The notes: generated by a model not told the origin, from the letters alone. Positions 47,311-59,409 are shown, counted from the stretch's first letter. The stretch is 64,000 bases of DNA from Nilaparvata lugens (GCF_014356525.2 NC_052506.1:14072783-14136782), one strand, 5' to 3'. A program made the numbers and translations.

Positions 47311-48894
47311 TTATTTATTGTTATTGGGAACACGATTCAGTCTTTTCACGAATTGTGGAATTTATCCCTTATTTTATGAATATCACAAACATTCTCAATG
47401 CGTTTGAGACACAACACAACAATAAAACCAAAGTTAAATTAGTATACTTACAAAAATAAAATATTTGGTACTTCAATTTCAATTTTCATTATGAGCTGCA
47501 AGTTGGTGATTGAATTTGAACGATAATATCATGTTCGTTATTTTATAATCATTATTTTGTAATGATAGTTTCACCATATTCCACTTGAAATTTGGATTGC
47601 TGTGTATTTCTATGAGTCATTCATAATACACATAATATAGTCAATGCACTCTTTGATCTTGAATGATGGTCAATATTGAATTAAGAAGCTATTGTATGCT
47701 TGTGTTATTGAATCAAGAGCTCATTCAATAACTGTTTGTACGAATGAATGACATTCAACATTCAAATAGGTAATATACATGATTTCATATCAAGGAATTC
47801 TGAAATGTGAAGAGAAATCAGAAAATACTTCAATGGTGTATTGAAACTGTGTCTTCGATTGAATGAATAGTTTCATAACTTTTTCTATCCAAAACTGAAA
47901 TTAAAAAAGATGGTCGTGTCGATTAATTTGACATGCTTGTTTCTGAATATTTTATCGTGCCGTCACCAATCATTTCATAGTTATTTATAGCTTGACTATA
48001 AAACACATAGAACTATTAAAATACAAAGGCGTGATTTATTGGTGCTATACGTTCTAAATGGCTTTTGACAAGTGGCTATTATTCAAGCCATTGTTCATGA
48101 TTCAATACTGGGGATAGAGTGACGGGTCGTGTTGTTCTTTCGCTATTATTGTTGTGGATGAAGCGCGGTGAGGAAGCCAGGGTGTGATGCAGCGAGCAGT
48201 CCACCAGGTGTCTTCCATCCTCCCGAGAGATCCGGCTGACAGAAAGTCGTTAGTCACTGATACTCAGCAGCCCACAACTGAGTCGATCGATCCACAGGTG
48301 AATTTATGCATTCTATAATTTTGACGTGTACGGAGTCATCTCTGTAGGGGTCGAATCCCTTCGACATTCCATATCACAGCAGCCACACTGCAGAAACCTA
48401 TATTCTGAGAAGCATAGGTGTCAACAAATCGATGAAAGCAATGACAAAGAAGTAGACATGAGATAAAATATTAGAATGAATATTGATGATATTAGTTTAC
48501 TCAACAATTTTAACATATCAAAAAATTAATATTCAAATTCCTCAATGACATCAAATTGAGTAATATCATGAATTCATTCATAAATAATTTCAAATTTCAT
48601 CACCAATATTGGTCTCCTGAAGAGTGAATGCTGTAATTTAATTGTTGATAGGAATCTAATGCTTTGAAGCGTGCTAATAAGTCATGACGTAATTGCTGAG
48701 TACCACGGCCTCCTTGTAAAACACGCGCTTCCAAAAACGATACTAAGTTTCTATGAAAAAAATAGGTAGGATTAAAATGTTTATTGTAAACTCTGTTTAA
48801 TGATTATCCATCTACAAAATATTCAATTGATAAATGATAGAAGGTGAATTACCGTATTTAGGAGTTAGCATACATTTAACAAACATATTAGAGA
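47311..48894. other. No gene seen; possible 5' exon block
   Basis: 48110-48300 is GC-richer and ends in CCACAGGTGAAT, a fair splice donor, so an untranslated exon on the plus strand is possible. A GGGTCGAATCCC string at 48348 looks like a tRNA B box but has no tRNA around it. The rest is AT-rich. Confidence 0.4.
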
Positions 48895-48904
48895 ATGCTA
48901 AATA

Positions 48905-49063
48905 GAAATGAAAATAAAAATCTCAGTACCCCTTTTTTATGTATTTTATCACAACATGTTTCAACATTGATGCCATTTTCAAGTGATGGCATCAATGTTG
49001 AAACATGTTGTGATAAAATAAATCAAAAAAAGGATACTGAGATTTTTATTTCTATTTCCATTA
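48905..49063. repeat. Snap-back MITE, about 160 bp
   Basis: The arm GAAATGAAAATAAAAATCTCAGTA...TTTATCACAACATGTTTCAACATTGATGCCAT pairs with its near-perfect complement around the loop TTTCAAGTG. The inner 40 bp match exactly. Confidence 0.85.
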
Positions 49064-49139
49064 TATTGAAAGTAGCCCTATACAGAAAAGAGACAATAGA
49101 GAATGCTAACTTGATGATAAAGCTTATTCCATACCTAAC

Positions 49140-49640
49140 TTTCGTCGCTGCTTGAGTCTTCTTCTTCAGATGGAACATTGTCTTCATCATCACCACTCGG
49201 CTCGAAGGAGATGGAGTCGAACTCCATCTAGGCTATTGGAGATGCAGAATTTCTTGAAGCTCTTCACTACCAGATCGGATGAAATAAAGTCCCATGTACC
49301 TATGATCCACAAACACATTAGACATGAGAGTTTACTTTTCCAGCTTTCCTGTAGGAGTTTTTTCAAGCACCGCATCAGTCGCTATCCATTCCAAGATAAT
49401 TGAATTGTTTTAAACGAGCTTTGAAGGACCGATTTGTAGACGTCAAGTGGCTGGAGTAACGAAAGGTGTCATTTCCACCAGGAATACAAACTTGGTCACT
49501 GATACCTTCCTGAAGCCTTTTCTTCACACTACCTATTACATGTCCGCGGAAACTGTCTTTCACCAATATTACTTTGTTCACACCTGTATTGTGTCTACAT
49601 TTGGGTAATAAAACCCCGTGTATGACGCGCACCAACGTAT
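49140..49640 (-). pseudogene. Tigger/pogo-type DDE transposase, C-terminal relic
   Basis: On the minus strand from 49640: VIHGVLLPKCRH, then VKDSFRGHV (the DSFRGH motif holding the second catalytic Asp) at about 49550. A weakened IPGG region follows at about 49486, then RSFKARL. After a frame change near 49375 come CLWIIGTWDFIS, VVKSFKKFCISNSLDG and, in a further frame, an acidic tail (GDDEDNVPSEEEDSSSDE) near 49150-49200. That order is characteristic of the DDE_1 transposases of Tigger/pogo elements, which cut and paste at TA sites. The N-terminal DNA-binding half and first Asp are missing, and at least two frame changes make it dead. Confidence 0.8.
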
Positions 49641-49663
49641 GTTATGTTTAGTTGGAAGTATGC

Positions 49664-50039
49664 TATGGTGAGGTCCACGTTATATGGTCCACGTTAATGG
49701 CAGTGTAGGAAGATAGGAGAAAAGGGTTGCCAGATCTCAGCCTTGTCACCCAAACAGCTGATACTGGTATATCTGATAAATTTAACTGTTCATTATTGTT
49801 TAAAATGATTATTCATATTTTATTTTCCAAGAAAATATATTTTTAAAGATGTAATAATAAATTTTCATGATTGAGATTAAATATTTTGTCAATTAGTTGA
49901 ATTTCTACATTGTTGATAACGATGTGGCAACATCGCAATGCGTGAGAGAGATAGCGCCATCTGCTATGTTTAACGATAGACAAGGATAGCAACACCATTG
50001 CAAATCACACACTGTTATTATAACGTGGACCTCACTTTA
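49664..50039. mobile_element. TA-flanked MITE with GTGAGGTCCACGTTATA ends
   Basis: GTGAGGTCCACGTTATA at 49668-49684 is mirrored by TATAACGTGGACCTCAC at 50019-50035. TA dinucleotides flank at 49664-49665 and 50038-50039, as in Tc1/mariner/pogo insertions. The interior of about 340 bp has no ORF. It directly abuts the Tigger relic, though shared ancestry is not shown. Confidence 0.8.
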
Positions 50040-50181
50040 GCAAATACGGTAAGTATCAAAAGCCTCTGCGCTCTGCATCTAATCAATCTATATGATATAA
50101 TATTCTTTAGATATCATGATAGTGTTATTTATCACTATCGAAGCATATTGATAGAAATGGAGAGGCAATTAACATAATTTT

Positions 50182-51025
50182 ACTTTCCTTGCCCTATTAC
50201 CATATGTAAGGAAAGTATTGCTTTCCGAAAAAATTAAGGTACTCCAATTTCGAAATTTCTATACGTTTCAAGGTCCCCTGAGTCCAAAAAAGTGTTTTTT
50301 GGGTATTGGTCTGTAACTTATGTTTCGTGTGTGTGTGTGAGTGAGTGTATGTGCGTCTGTGTACACGATATCTCATCTCCCAATTAATTGACTTGGATTG
50401 ACTTGAAATTTGGAACGTAAGGTCCTTACAATATAAAGATCCGACACGAACAATTTCGATCTGATGCAATTCAAGATGGCGGATAAAATGGTGAAAATGT
50501 TGTCAAAAACAAGGTTTTTCGCGATTTTCTCGAAAACAGCTCCAACGATTTTGATCAAATTTTTACCTAAAATAGTCATTGATAAGTTCTATCAACTGCC
50601 ACAAGTCCCATATCTGTAATAAAAATTTCAGGAGCTCCGCCCCATCTATGCAAAGTTTGATTTTAGATTCCCAATTATCAGGCTTTAGATACGATTTAAA
50701 CAGAAAATTCCAAGTGGAAAAGATTGAGCATGAAAATCTCTTCAATTGATGTTCAGTAACATTTTCACCTAAAATCGAAAATAAGCTCGAAATTCGAGAA
50801 AATGTTATTATTTCAATACAAACTGTTGGCAACTGTTGATTCTATTAAATCATCCACTAAGAAGAGATAGCAAACTTCGTGTGTCTCCAGCCTTACTGTC
50901 CTGTCACCAGCTGGCTTGGATCTTTGAATAGTAGACTTGAGATGCGAGGGAACACTAGCGTCAGGTGATAAATTTTCATAACGGCAAGGAAAGTTGTGTG
51001 AGTGCGCCACACCATATTTTTAGAA
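50182..51025 (+). repeat. Interspersed repeat, uninterrupted copy
   Basis: Same family as 12860-13338 plus 22889-23065. It starts with ACTTTCCTTGCC, whose complement GGCAAGGAAAGT occurs at 50984-50995, and continues to GTGCGCCACACCATATTTTT. It includes a (GT)n-rich strip at 50323-50365. Because both copies share the right end beyond the complement, the pair may not be true terminal repeats. It preserves the empty version of the LTR insertion site (about 50848). Confidence 0.8.
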
Positions 51026-51180
51026 TAGTCATGGCTCACAAGTCTGAAGGTGAAAATTTAGAGAAAAAGTACAGGCCTATGAGAAAGTGGAACATTCTAT
51101 TATTTCATGTCAGAGTGGGTATTATGTGTCAACTTGTTCATAAAAGACAACGAGCTTCTAGATTATTATGAATTCAACTA
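51026..51180. other. No gene seen
   Basis: Spacer between repeats. A 68-codon ORF has no domain. Confidence 0.4.
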
Positions 51181-51184
51181 TGAA

Positions 51185-51640
51185 TCAGATCAAGTCAAAA
51201 TCAAATCAAATTTTATTCTCACAATTTACAAATAATACAGTACAGTTACAGTACATTTATATATACCCTTACGTTATGAGAGACTCACATGTAGGCAAAA
51301 GCTTGTTTGTGTGGGCCTGGCGTAATTCGCTGAATTTATAATCGATAAACTAAATTATAAAAATTGATATTATATTAAACTAAATTGAGAAAATACAGAT
51401 TGAAAAAAAGATATGAGTAAATGTTGATATTATAGGCAAAAAACAAATAATTAGCTGCAGAAACAGCCAGTTATAATTAATGACTAAAAGTTAGTAAACT
51501 AAAACGTAGATACACTATAGCAATGCAATTAAATACCAAGTTATAAAGAATTTTCCAAACTTAGAATGAAAGATGGTGATGACGATGGACAATCCGATCA
51601 AAACATGTAATACTATAACAGTAAACTACACTGGCTACAA
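51185..51640 (-). mobile_element. LINE 3' UTR fragment, minus orientation
   Basis: AAATCAAATCAAATTTTATTC at 51198 is the reverse complement of a LINE tail like that at 40321-40350. The following AT-rich DNA would be its 3' UTR. It could be the displaced 3' end of the broken LINE at 52451-54424. Confidence 0.5.
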
Positions 51641-51950
51641 AAAAATAAATAAATAATAAATAATAATAATAAGCACTGTGGGACTTGGACTTCGAAGGAC
51701 CACAGACAAGATCACCAAGTTCCACATTCCCTACCTATATACAGAGAGCAGCACGCGTTCAGACTCTTCCTGGTAACTTACAATTAACCACTTCTCAACA
51801 AGTCGCTTATACTGGCCTGATCTGTTATTTGAAAAGTTTAAGATAGTCAGGTATGTTTCTAAGTATTATGTGTGACATACCCAATTATTATGTGAATTTG
51901 TAATTGAATAAATCTTGTATAATAAATTGAATTGAATTGAATGATTTACC
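51641..51950 (+). mobile_element. LINE 3' UTR fragment, plus orientation
   Basis: It ends TAATTGAATAAATCTTGTATAATAAATTGAATTGAATTGAATGA, with polyadenylation-type AATAAA and a TTGAA repeat tail. The start is not clear; an (AAT)n/(AAAT)n patch lies at 51640-51672. Confidence 0.5.
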
Positions 51951-52012
51951 AAGTGTTTTGTATTGAGCAACTAGGAATTGAAAAAATATCATGAATACCT
52001 AGACATAGACAG

Positions 52013-52450
52013 TTGAAAAATATTATAAAAACAGAAACTAGCCTAAGGCACTTACTACGGAACCTTCCAATCCTGTCATGAGAGGCCTTATTGCATATCA
52101 GATCAAACAATCAAAACTGGCATCAGATGTGATGCGCAGATATGATTTTTTTCATTGGAAAAAGTAGGGGAGCAGTAAAAGAACGCGGGAGATAAAGGAG
52201 CGTTATCATGTGGTGCCAGGTTGCGGACAGCATGAAAAGAAGCAACTGGAAAGTGGCTGTGGGAAGAGAAGCACCAAGTTCCAGTTTCCAACTGCTACAA
52301 ATGCCCACGCGGAGGTTTTCGATGAAGATGCGGTGCTGAAAAAGACAGCGGCAACAGAACAAGGGCTAAATCCAACAGCCCTTATTGTTTGGTGGACTAT
52401 GCCGCAAACCTTCCCCATCCATAACTACACGAGTATAATATTCCATACAT
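52013..52450 (+). repeat. Partial third copy of the palindrome arm
   Basis: GAAAAATATTATAAAAACAGAAACTAGCC through CGAGTATAATATTCCATACA matches the right arm from 55755 to about 56189 with a few substitutions. It begins where the arm begins at the palindrome centre and stops abruptly against LINE sequence. Confidence 0.88.
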
Positions 52451-54424
52451 TGAACACTTTAAAGTCCTCATATAATTCTCTAGTGGAACATCTGGGACCT
52501 CCCTGCAATGCGACCTCAAGATAGAATTTTGAGAAACTTTTAAAGGCTCAAGAACAGTTTTATAGCATCCCCCCCCACGCAATTATTCCCCACTGTAACA
52601 TTGATTCTACATATGCAAAATAGACATTCCTAAGCTCCTGTACATTAAGTATATTCTTAAGCCCATGAAACAGAAATATTGCTTTACGAATTTTGCTTTT
52701 AATGTATGAAATGTGAGAGGACCAATTCATTCTGTCATCAAATATTACCCCAAGATATGTGCCTACTTTTTCAATAGATGGACAGTTGCAAAAACCCACC
52801 TGTTGAATATTGCAACAATGTAATACAATACTATTTGAGCCATCATCTGTCCTATTCCTCAATTTTAAGTCCATAAACTTTGTTTTATTAACATTAAGGG
52901 TCATTATATTTTTATCGAACCAATCTTTTAGTTTCTCAAGGTCACTACGAGCCTTATTGTAAACCTCTTCAACATTTCTACCCGACAGCAACAATGCAGT
53001 ATCGTCAGCAAACATATACAGGCTACCTTGTAATCTTACTCTCGACAGATCATTTATGTACAACAAAAATAGGAGAGGCCCCAATGTGCTTCCTTGAACT
53101 ACTCCATACCTGATTGTTTCCAGGCTACTATACACATCATCAATTTGGATAAACTGTTTCCTATTGCTCAGGTATGACTTGAACCAATCATGAGACTCAC
53201 CGCAAATTCCATATGAATACAACTTCCTAAGCAATATTGTCCTATCAACCGTGTCAAATGCCTTAGCAAGGTCCATGAAAATTAGTAAGCTTCGCTGGTT
53301 ACATTCAAAGTTCATATTGATCTCCTCATTCAACCTAAAAAAGGCATCCGACATCCGACACATTCCTATCCGTTCTAAACCCAAACTGTCTATCTGACAA
53401 AATTGCCTCCTCCATTAAGAATTTAGTAAGCTGGTTTTTGACTATTTTTTCCAATATTTTTGAAAATACACTGAGCAAAGAGATTGGTCTGAAGTTGCCC
53501 AATTCAGATTTATTACCTCCCTTGTATAGTGGGAAAACCTTAGCCACTTTAAAAACATCAGGAAAAACACCAGTACTAAGACTTAAATTGAAAATGTGTC
53601 TCAAGGGAACAATGAATAGACTAATATTATTCTTCAGGAAATTAGCTTATATATTATCATGTCCTGGAGCTGATCCACCCCTCAATTCATTTGCAATCTG
53701 TGTTATATCGTCATCGGTTACAGGCTGTAGGATGAATTGAGAATTACATATATAGTTCTGATCAAAATCATCTATTGGATCGCCTATTCTTTCTCTGATT
53801 TTATCTGCCAGAACACCTCTAATTGAAGAAAAATATTTATTAAATTTATCAGCAACTGCCTCTCTTATGTCTGTTGTTCCGCTAATATCTAAATCATTCG
53901 AGAAACCTTCAAAAGGAAATGAATCTTTTGTATTTATCCTGCCTGCTATTCATTAACTGTTTGCCAGAAAAATTTCGGATCATTCTTACTTTCATTTATC
54001 CTACTTCGGTAATAATCTTTTTTGGCTATCCTTATCAAAGTATGTAACTCATTCCTAAAGTCCTTAAATTTTCTTTGCAATTGAACATCAGTAGGTTGCC
54101 TTCTTAACTGTTTTCCTAATTTATCTCTCTCTCTTATCAAACGAACCAAATCTTGAGTTATCCAAGGCTTGAGTCGCTTACTTTTGGCATTAGGCTTTTT
54201 TAATATTTTTTTCGAATTATCTATGGCGTTCGCAATGATATCAAAAAGCTGCTCGCGGACTGATTAACATCATGAACATTAGTTACACTCTCCCAACTTT
54301 GCCTTTCCAATTCAGCTATTAAACATTGTTTATTAATGAAAAATTTACCTTGTCCTGAATTACTTTGCTCATTTGTGATAATCTCAATTGCAATTCCGAA
54401 TGAAAGTGAACAATATCTACACCA
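52451..54424 (-). pseudogene. Broken jockey/CR1-like LINE, truncated at both ends
   Basis: Minus-strand fragments in order: a short N-terminal piece (54221-54427), a helical linker (RLIRERDKLGKQLRRQPTD, 53946-54149), the finger region (VFPLYKGGNK, NFRPISLL; 53335-53604), then the palm (52560-53384) with MDLAKAFDTVD, GVVQGSTLGP and MFADDTALLL. After a run of eight C at 52568-52575 the frame moves on to VLEPLKVSQNSILR and stops at foreign sequence near 52451. It is a relative of the 37.6 kb LINE, with several frame changes. Loss of the 3' end is unusual, since LINE copies normally keep it, and points to later rearrangement. Confidence 0.85.
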
Positions 54425-54457
54425 CAATTGTGGTGTAGATATTGTTCACTTTCATTC
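54398..54457. repeat. 60-bp perfect palindrome
   Basis: All 30 base pairs match around the centre CACAA/TTGTG (54427/54428). The left half is the 5' end of the LINE relic and the right half is the outer end of the large palindrome's left arm. Confidence 0.95.
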
Positions 54458-57079
54458 CCATTTGAATAATTTACATAAAACTACAGTATTGTCTTCTCTT
54501 GAATGATTTATTGCTCAGTTGGGTTGCAGGTATGAATTGAAGTTGCCAGAGACCGGCAGCTGGTAATGGAGTGTATAATGTAGTCGTCGTTAATCAGTGG
54601 CGTATAATGGGTATCACTGTCGATAGCTCAATAGATGAAGTCAAAAGCAATGATTTATAAGTTTTTAATGGCGGTTGATGCCTCAGTGTGTGTATTTTCT
54701 AATTTAATTATGTGGTAAATGCTTGTTCGTTCATGAATTATTTAAAACGTGCGGCAAGAGTTTGTAAGGCCTATTGGGAAGTGTTGAGACCACATTGTAA
54801 CGTGATAGGAAGAAGCCGCTTGCATTATTTACCGATACTGTAAAGAGAGCCGGTCCTTCCTATGCTATTCGCCCAAATGACGGTGGCTTTCAAAAAGTCT
54901 TCACATTACGCCTGAATAGCGGTAAATGGGATGTAAGAATATATAAATATTTTACAACATTGTGTAAGAATCAGAGCGTAGCGAACACAGTGCTCTGCTC
55001 AGCAACGCAGTTAGTAGAAGGGGAGCTCGAAATACTAAATTAATGTGTGTAAAATGAACGGTTGACCCCTTGCTTCTCCGCGTCTGCGTCTGCTCCAAAG
55101 TAGGACTGACTACTCCTCACCTTCTCTGCAGCAATAATGCGTTTAAGGGTAGACTGCATTGTGCATTGTTGAGCGCTTGTGGGGATTAAAAAAATATGAC
55201 TTTGGTATAATTAATTCATAACCGACTTGTATAGGTGAAACCTTGCAGAAACGAGAGCGACACATTAGAATAACAATAGTTTATTATAATATTAAAAGTC
55301 GAACATGAATATACTGTATGGAATATTATACTCGTGTAGTTATGGATGGGGAAGGTTTGCGGCATAGTCCACCAAACAATAAGGGCTGTTGGATTTAGCC
55401 CTTGTTCTGTTGCCGCTGTCTTTTTCAGCACCGCATCTTCATCGAAAACCTCCGCGTGGGCATTTGTAGCAGTTGGAAACTGGAACTTGGTGCTTCTCTT
55501 CCCACAGCCACTTTCCAGTTGCTTCTTTTCATGCTGTCCGCAACCTGGCACCACATGATAACGCTGCTTTATCTCCCGCGTTCTTTTACTGCTCCCCTAC
55601 TTTTTCCAATGAAAAAATCATATCTGCGCATCACATCTGATGCCAGTTTTGATTGTTTGATCTGATATGCAATAAGGCCTCTCATGAAAGGATTGGAAGG
55701 TTCCGTGGTAAGTGCCTCAGGCTAGTTTCTGTTTTTTATAATATTTTCCAATTTGGAAAATATTATAAAAAACAGAAACTAGCCTGAGGCACTTACCACG
55801 GAACCTTCCAATCCTTTCATGAGAGGCCTTATTGCATATCAGATCAAACAATCAAAACTGGCATCAGATGTGATGCGCAGATATGATTTTTTCATTGGAA
55901 AAAGTAGGGGAGCAGTAAAAGAACGCGGGAGATAAAGGAGCGTTATCATGTGGTGCCAGGTTGCGGACAGCATGAAAAGAAGCAACTGGAAAGTGGCTGT
56001 GGGAAGAGAAGCACCAAGTTCCAGTTTCCAACTGCTACAAATGCCCACGCGGAGGTTTTCGATGAAGATGCGGTGCTGAAAAAGACAGCGGCAACAGAAC
56101 AAGGGCTAAATCCAACAGCCCTTATTGTTTGGTGGACTATGCCGCAAACCTTCCCCATCCATAACTACACGAGTATAATATTCCATACAGTATATTCATG
56201 TTCGACTTTTAATATTATAATAAACTATTGTTATTCTAATGTGTCGCTCTCGTTTCTGCAAGGTTTCACCTATACAAGTCGGTTATGAATTAATTATACC
56301 AAAGTCATATTTTTTTAATCCCCACAAGCGCTCAACAATGCACAATGCAGTCTACCCTTAAACGCATTATTGCTGCAGAGAAGGTGAGGAGTAGTCAGTC
56401 CTACTTTGGAGCAGACGCAGACGCGGAGAAGCAAGGGGTCAACCGTTCATTTTACACACATTAATTTAGTATTTCGAGCTCCCCTTCTACTAACTGCGTT
56501 GCTGAGCAGAGCACTGTGTTCGCTACGCTCTGATTCTTACACAATGTTGTAAAATATTTATATATTCTTACATCCCATTTACCGCTATTCAGGCGTAATG
56601 TGAAGACTTTTTGAAAGCCACCGTCATTTGGGCGAATAGCATAGGAAGGACCGGCTCTCTTTACAGTATCGGTAAATAATGCAAGCGGCTTCTTCCTATC
56701 ACGTTACAATGTGGTCTCAACACTTCCCAATAGGCCTTACAAACTCTTGCCGCACGTTTTAAATAATTCATGAACGAACAAGCATTTACCACATAATTAA
56801 ATTAGAAAATACACACACTGAGGCATCAACCGCCATTAAAAACTTATAAATCATTGCTTTTGACTTCATCTATTGAGCTATCGACAGTGATACCCATTAT
56901 ACGCCACTGATTAACGACGACTACATTATACACTCCATTACCAGCTGCCGGTCTCTGGCAACTTCAATTCATACCTGCAACCCAACTGAGCAATAAATCA
57001 TTCAAGAAAAGACAATACTGTAGTTTTATGTAAATTATTCAAATGGGAATGAAATTTAACAATATGTACACCACAATTG
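54425..57079. repeat. 2,655-bp near-perfect palindrome, 1-base spacer
   Basis: Left arm 54425-55751 and right arm 55753-57079 pair as reverse complements with no indel along the length checked (position x pairs with 111504-x). A handful of substitutions were seen, for example near 55567 and 54500, and a cluster in the outermost 30 bases. The centre reads CCAATTTGG. No protein domain is recognisable; mirror-image ORFs of 70-112 codons simply follow the symmetry. It may be two head-to-head copies of an unclassified element, a foldback transposon, or an assembly artefact. Confidence 0.88.
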
Positions 57080-58798
57080 GGTTCTAGTTATGAGGCAATC
57101 TTTTAAAATCATTTCATTAGCTTTTTAATAATAACACCATTATAGAGAAACATTACATCATAGAGAAATTATATTTGAATTCAAAATCTATAGATAAATC
57201 TATGAATATTGCTCTTTCATGGCAATACTTTCATGCTCTGGGTTGTAGGATTGTGGCTGATCCAATTTTTTGCTGAGACTGGAGAGATTCTATCATTTGT
57301 GGTACTATTTCAGACAGGATAGTATACGGAGTGAGCTAAAGTTTGGAAACGTGTTCATAATATTATATGACAGCTTGAAACATTAAGAAGTTTTCGTTAT
57401 AGAAATGAAAATGTACCCCTTTAAAAGAGTTTGCCTGGAGTAGCAGTTTACAGATTTCAATTAGCAGCACCTAACTTTCAAATTTTCTCATTAAGACAAT
57501 TCCTGTTGAAAATTAAATCTAAACTATTGGTTTTTCAAAATTCAATTTATTCTGGATTTTTCACTTAGTTGGATTTCACATGTGACTTGCATGGAATAGG
57601 GTACAGAGTTTGAGTTGCTCATTATATATGGAACTTCGCTGACATGGTACATCTACATTTGCAACACTTCTAGCCCTATCATATCCGGGGATGAAGAACC
57701 AGCAGTTCCACACACTCACCTTGGTTCTGAAAACAAGCTTAGTTGGGGACATTTAAGGAAGTACAGATAATAGCTGTTCTCATCCTGTAGAATTTGCATA
57801 GCTACATTTATTGTTGCTCGAAATCGTCATTTAGGAGAAATAATCCACAGTATATTATATTTAAAATGCTATGAAAGTGAATAATGTAGAGAGTTTCTAT
57901 AGAGTTTTTCATTGGAATCATTTTTTGATTTCAAACAACCTCAACAATCATGTTTTTCTCAGATGACAGCTAGCAATACAGATTTCATTCATTCTTTCAT
58001 ACAATAAGAACATCATCAAAATGATAGGGAGAGTAAAAATAAGGTTACCTTGTGCTATTCCTCTCCCAAATTTGGATAAGGTTACACATAGTCCGAAATA
58101 GGTCAAGTCTTGTAGTTGTTCACTTCACAAAATTTTCAGATCTAAAATATGTTCAGAAAGTAGATTTTCAAATTAAAATGCTTCAAAAACTAGAACAGAT
58201 ATTCCACATTATTATCTCTTATAATCTCATTATTTGAATGAGTTTGAAGGATAATTTTTGTGAAACATTCAATAATGCAAAAGATATTTCTAGTTTATCC
58301 CAGGTGTAAGTTGAAATCGTTAGTTTCCAGCTGATCTTTGCAATGCTTTTTGACAGTGTTACTTGGCTGCAGCTTCCATACATCGCCGGTGGCTGTAACA
58401 ATTCAAAGAGATCTCACACCATCGCCACCTTTGCGCATTCTTCTCACTCCCTCCTCGGTCCTCCGCCTCATCATCATCTCCTTCCATCTTTGCTTTGGAA
58501 ATGGGATGCTTTGTGTGCTCTCACATCTCACAATACATGCTTTTCACAAAATTTCAGTCGCACAATAGGCGACAACAAATAACGGTATTCAAACAAGTAA
58601 TCTGCACACCCAGCACAGCTCAGAGCAGCGCACACCTCGGATGCTTCTTTTCTCCACCGAGCCAAGCATCATTCCATTGCAGCCTCATATGAAAATGCCT
58701 TTTCTCTTCCTGTTCAAAATTTATCGTGGCATAAAGTATTGAACAAGAATTGAAATGAAATAAATAGCTCTTTTGTAAGTTATTGTTGTTCATGTGTA
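57080..58798. other. No gene recognised
   Basis: ACGGAGTGAGCTAAAGTTTGGAAACG near 57329 looks like a repeat end. 58370-58690 is GC-richer and pyrimidine-rich, with overlapping ORFs but no domain. Confidence 0.4.
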
Positions 58799-58851
58799 GA
58801 GCTATTCCAGAATAGCATTTTTACAAAAATATTATAAGGGATCTATGGTCA
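58799..58851 (+). repeat. Duplicated segment copy A, left part
   Basis: TTCCAGAATAGCATTTTTACAAAAATATTATAAGGG matches copy B at about 60075. It ends in ATGGTCA (58845-58851), the first copy of a 7-bp repeat that frames the LINE-tail insertion. Confidence 0.75.
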
Positions 58852-59409
58852 TTGGGGCAGAGGCTTCGGGGGCTCTCCTAAATTCGTCTCATAGATAAAT
58901 ATTACCTTTGAAAATTTCAGCATATCATTTCACATAATCATCCATATTATTATGTTTATTTATTTATTCAAGGTGATACACATACTATAATTAGGAAAGA
59001 AAAAACAGGCAATTGCCCAAAACTTCTTCAGTTCCTGGATTTTCACATATTAAAAATAGTCCAAACAATTAGTGTTGTTAATTTTCCCCCACACAATATT
59101 AAAATACTAAAGTTATGACTGCCGAGTGATACCCTTAAGCACCGTTGACCTGAAAACTATTATTATTATTTTTATGTTTATACTGCAATCATATACATTT
59201 TTTTTCATATTTTACTTTCAATTCCAAACTATATTAAAGTATCATAATTTCCTTAATTCAAACCAGGGTATTTTTACTGTATGATTTAGTTCGACTCCTC
59301 CTTGCACAAATCATTCACGCAGGGAGTATATTCTTTATATTTATTATTGTTACACTATTATTTTGTAAATATGTATTTTTTGATGAATAAATTTGAATTT
59401 GAATTTTGA
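58852..59409 (+). mobile_element. LINE-tail insertion framed by 7-bp duplications
   Basis: 558 bp ending GATGAATAAATTTGAATTTGAATTTTGA, with an AATAAA and a GAATTT repeat tail as in non-LTR elements. ATGGTCA occurs at both edges (58845-58851 and 59410-59416). A complementary tail-like TATTTATTTATTCAAGG at about 58959 suggests a second fragment in opposite orientation inside. No coding sequence. Confidence 0.65.

Noticed and set aside
48340..48365. tRNA-like B box (GGGTCGAATCCC)
   Set aside because: One T short of the consensus, with no A box or cloverleaf around it.
50323..50365. GT-rich strip as a functional Z-DNA or regulatory site
   Set aside because: A short imperfect microsatellite inside a repeat; nothing further supports a role.
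55216..56288. Mirror-image ORFs of 70-112 codons in the palindrome arms as genes
   Set aside because: Duplicated only by the symmetry. Both strands are open and no domain is recognisable; the third copy has the frame ended by foreign sequence.
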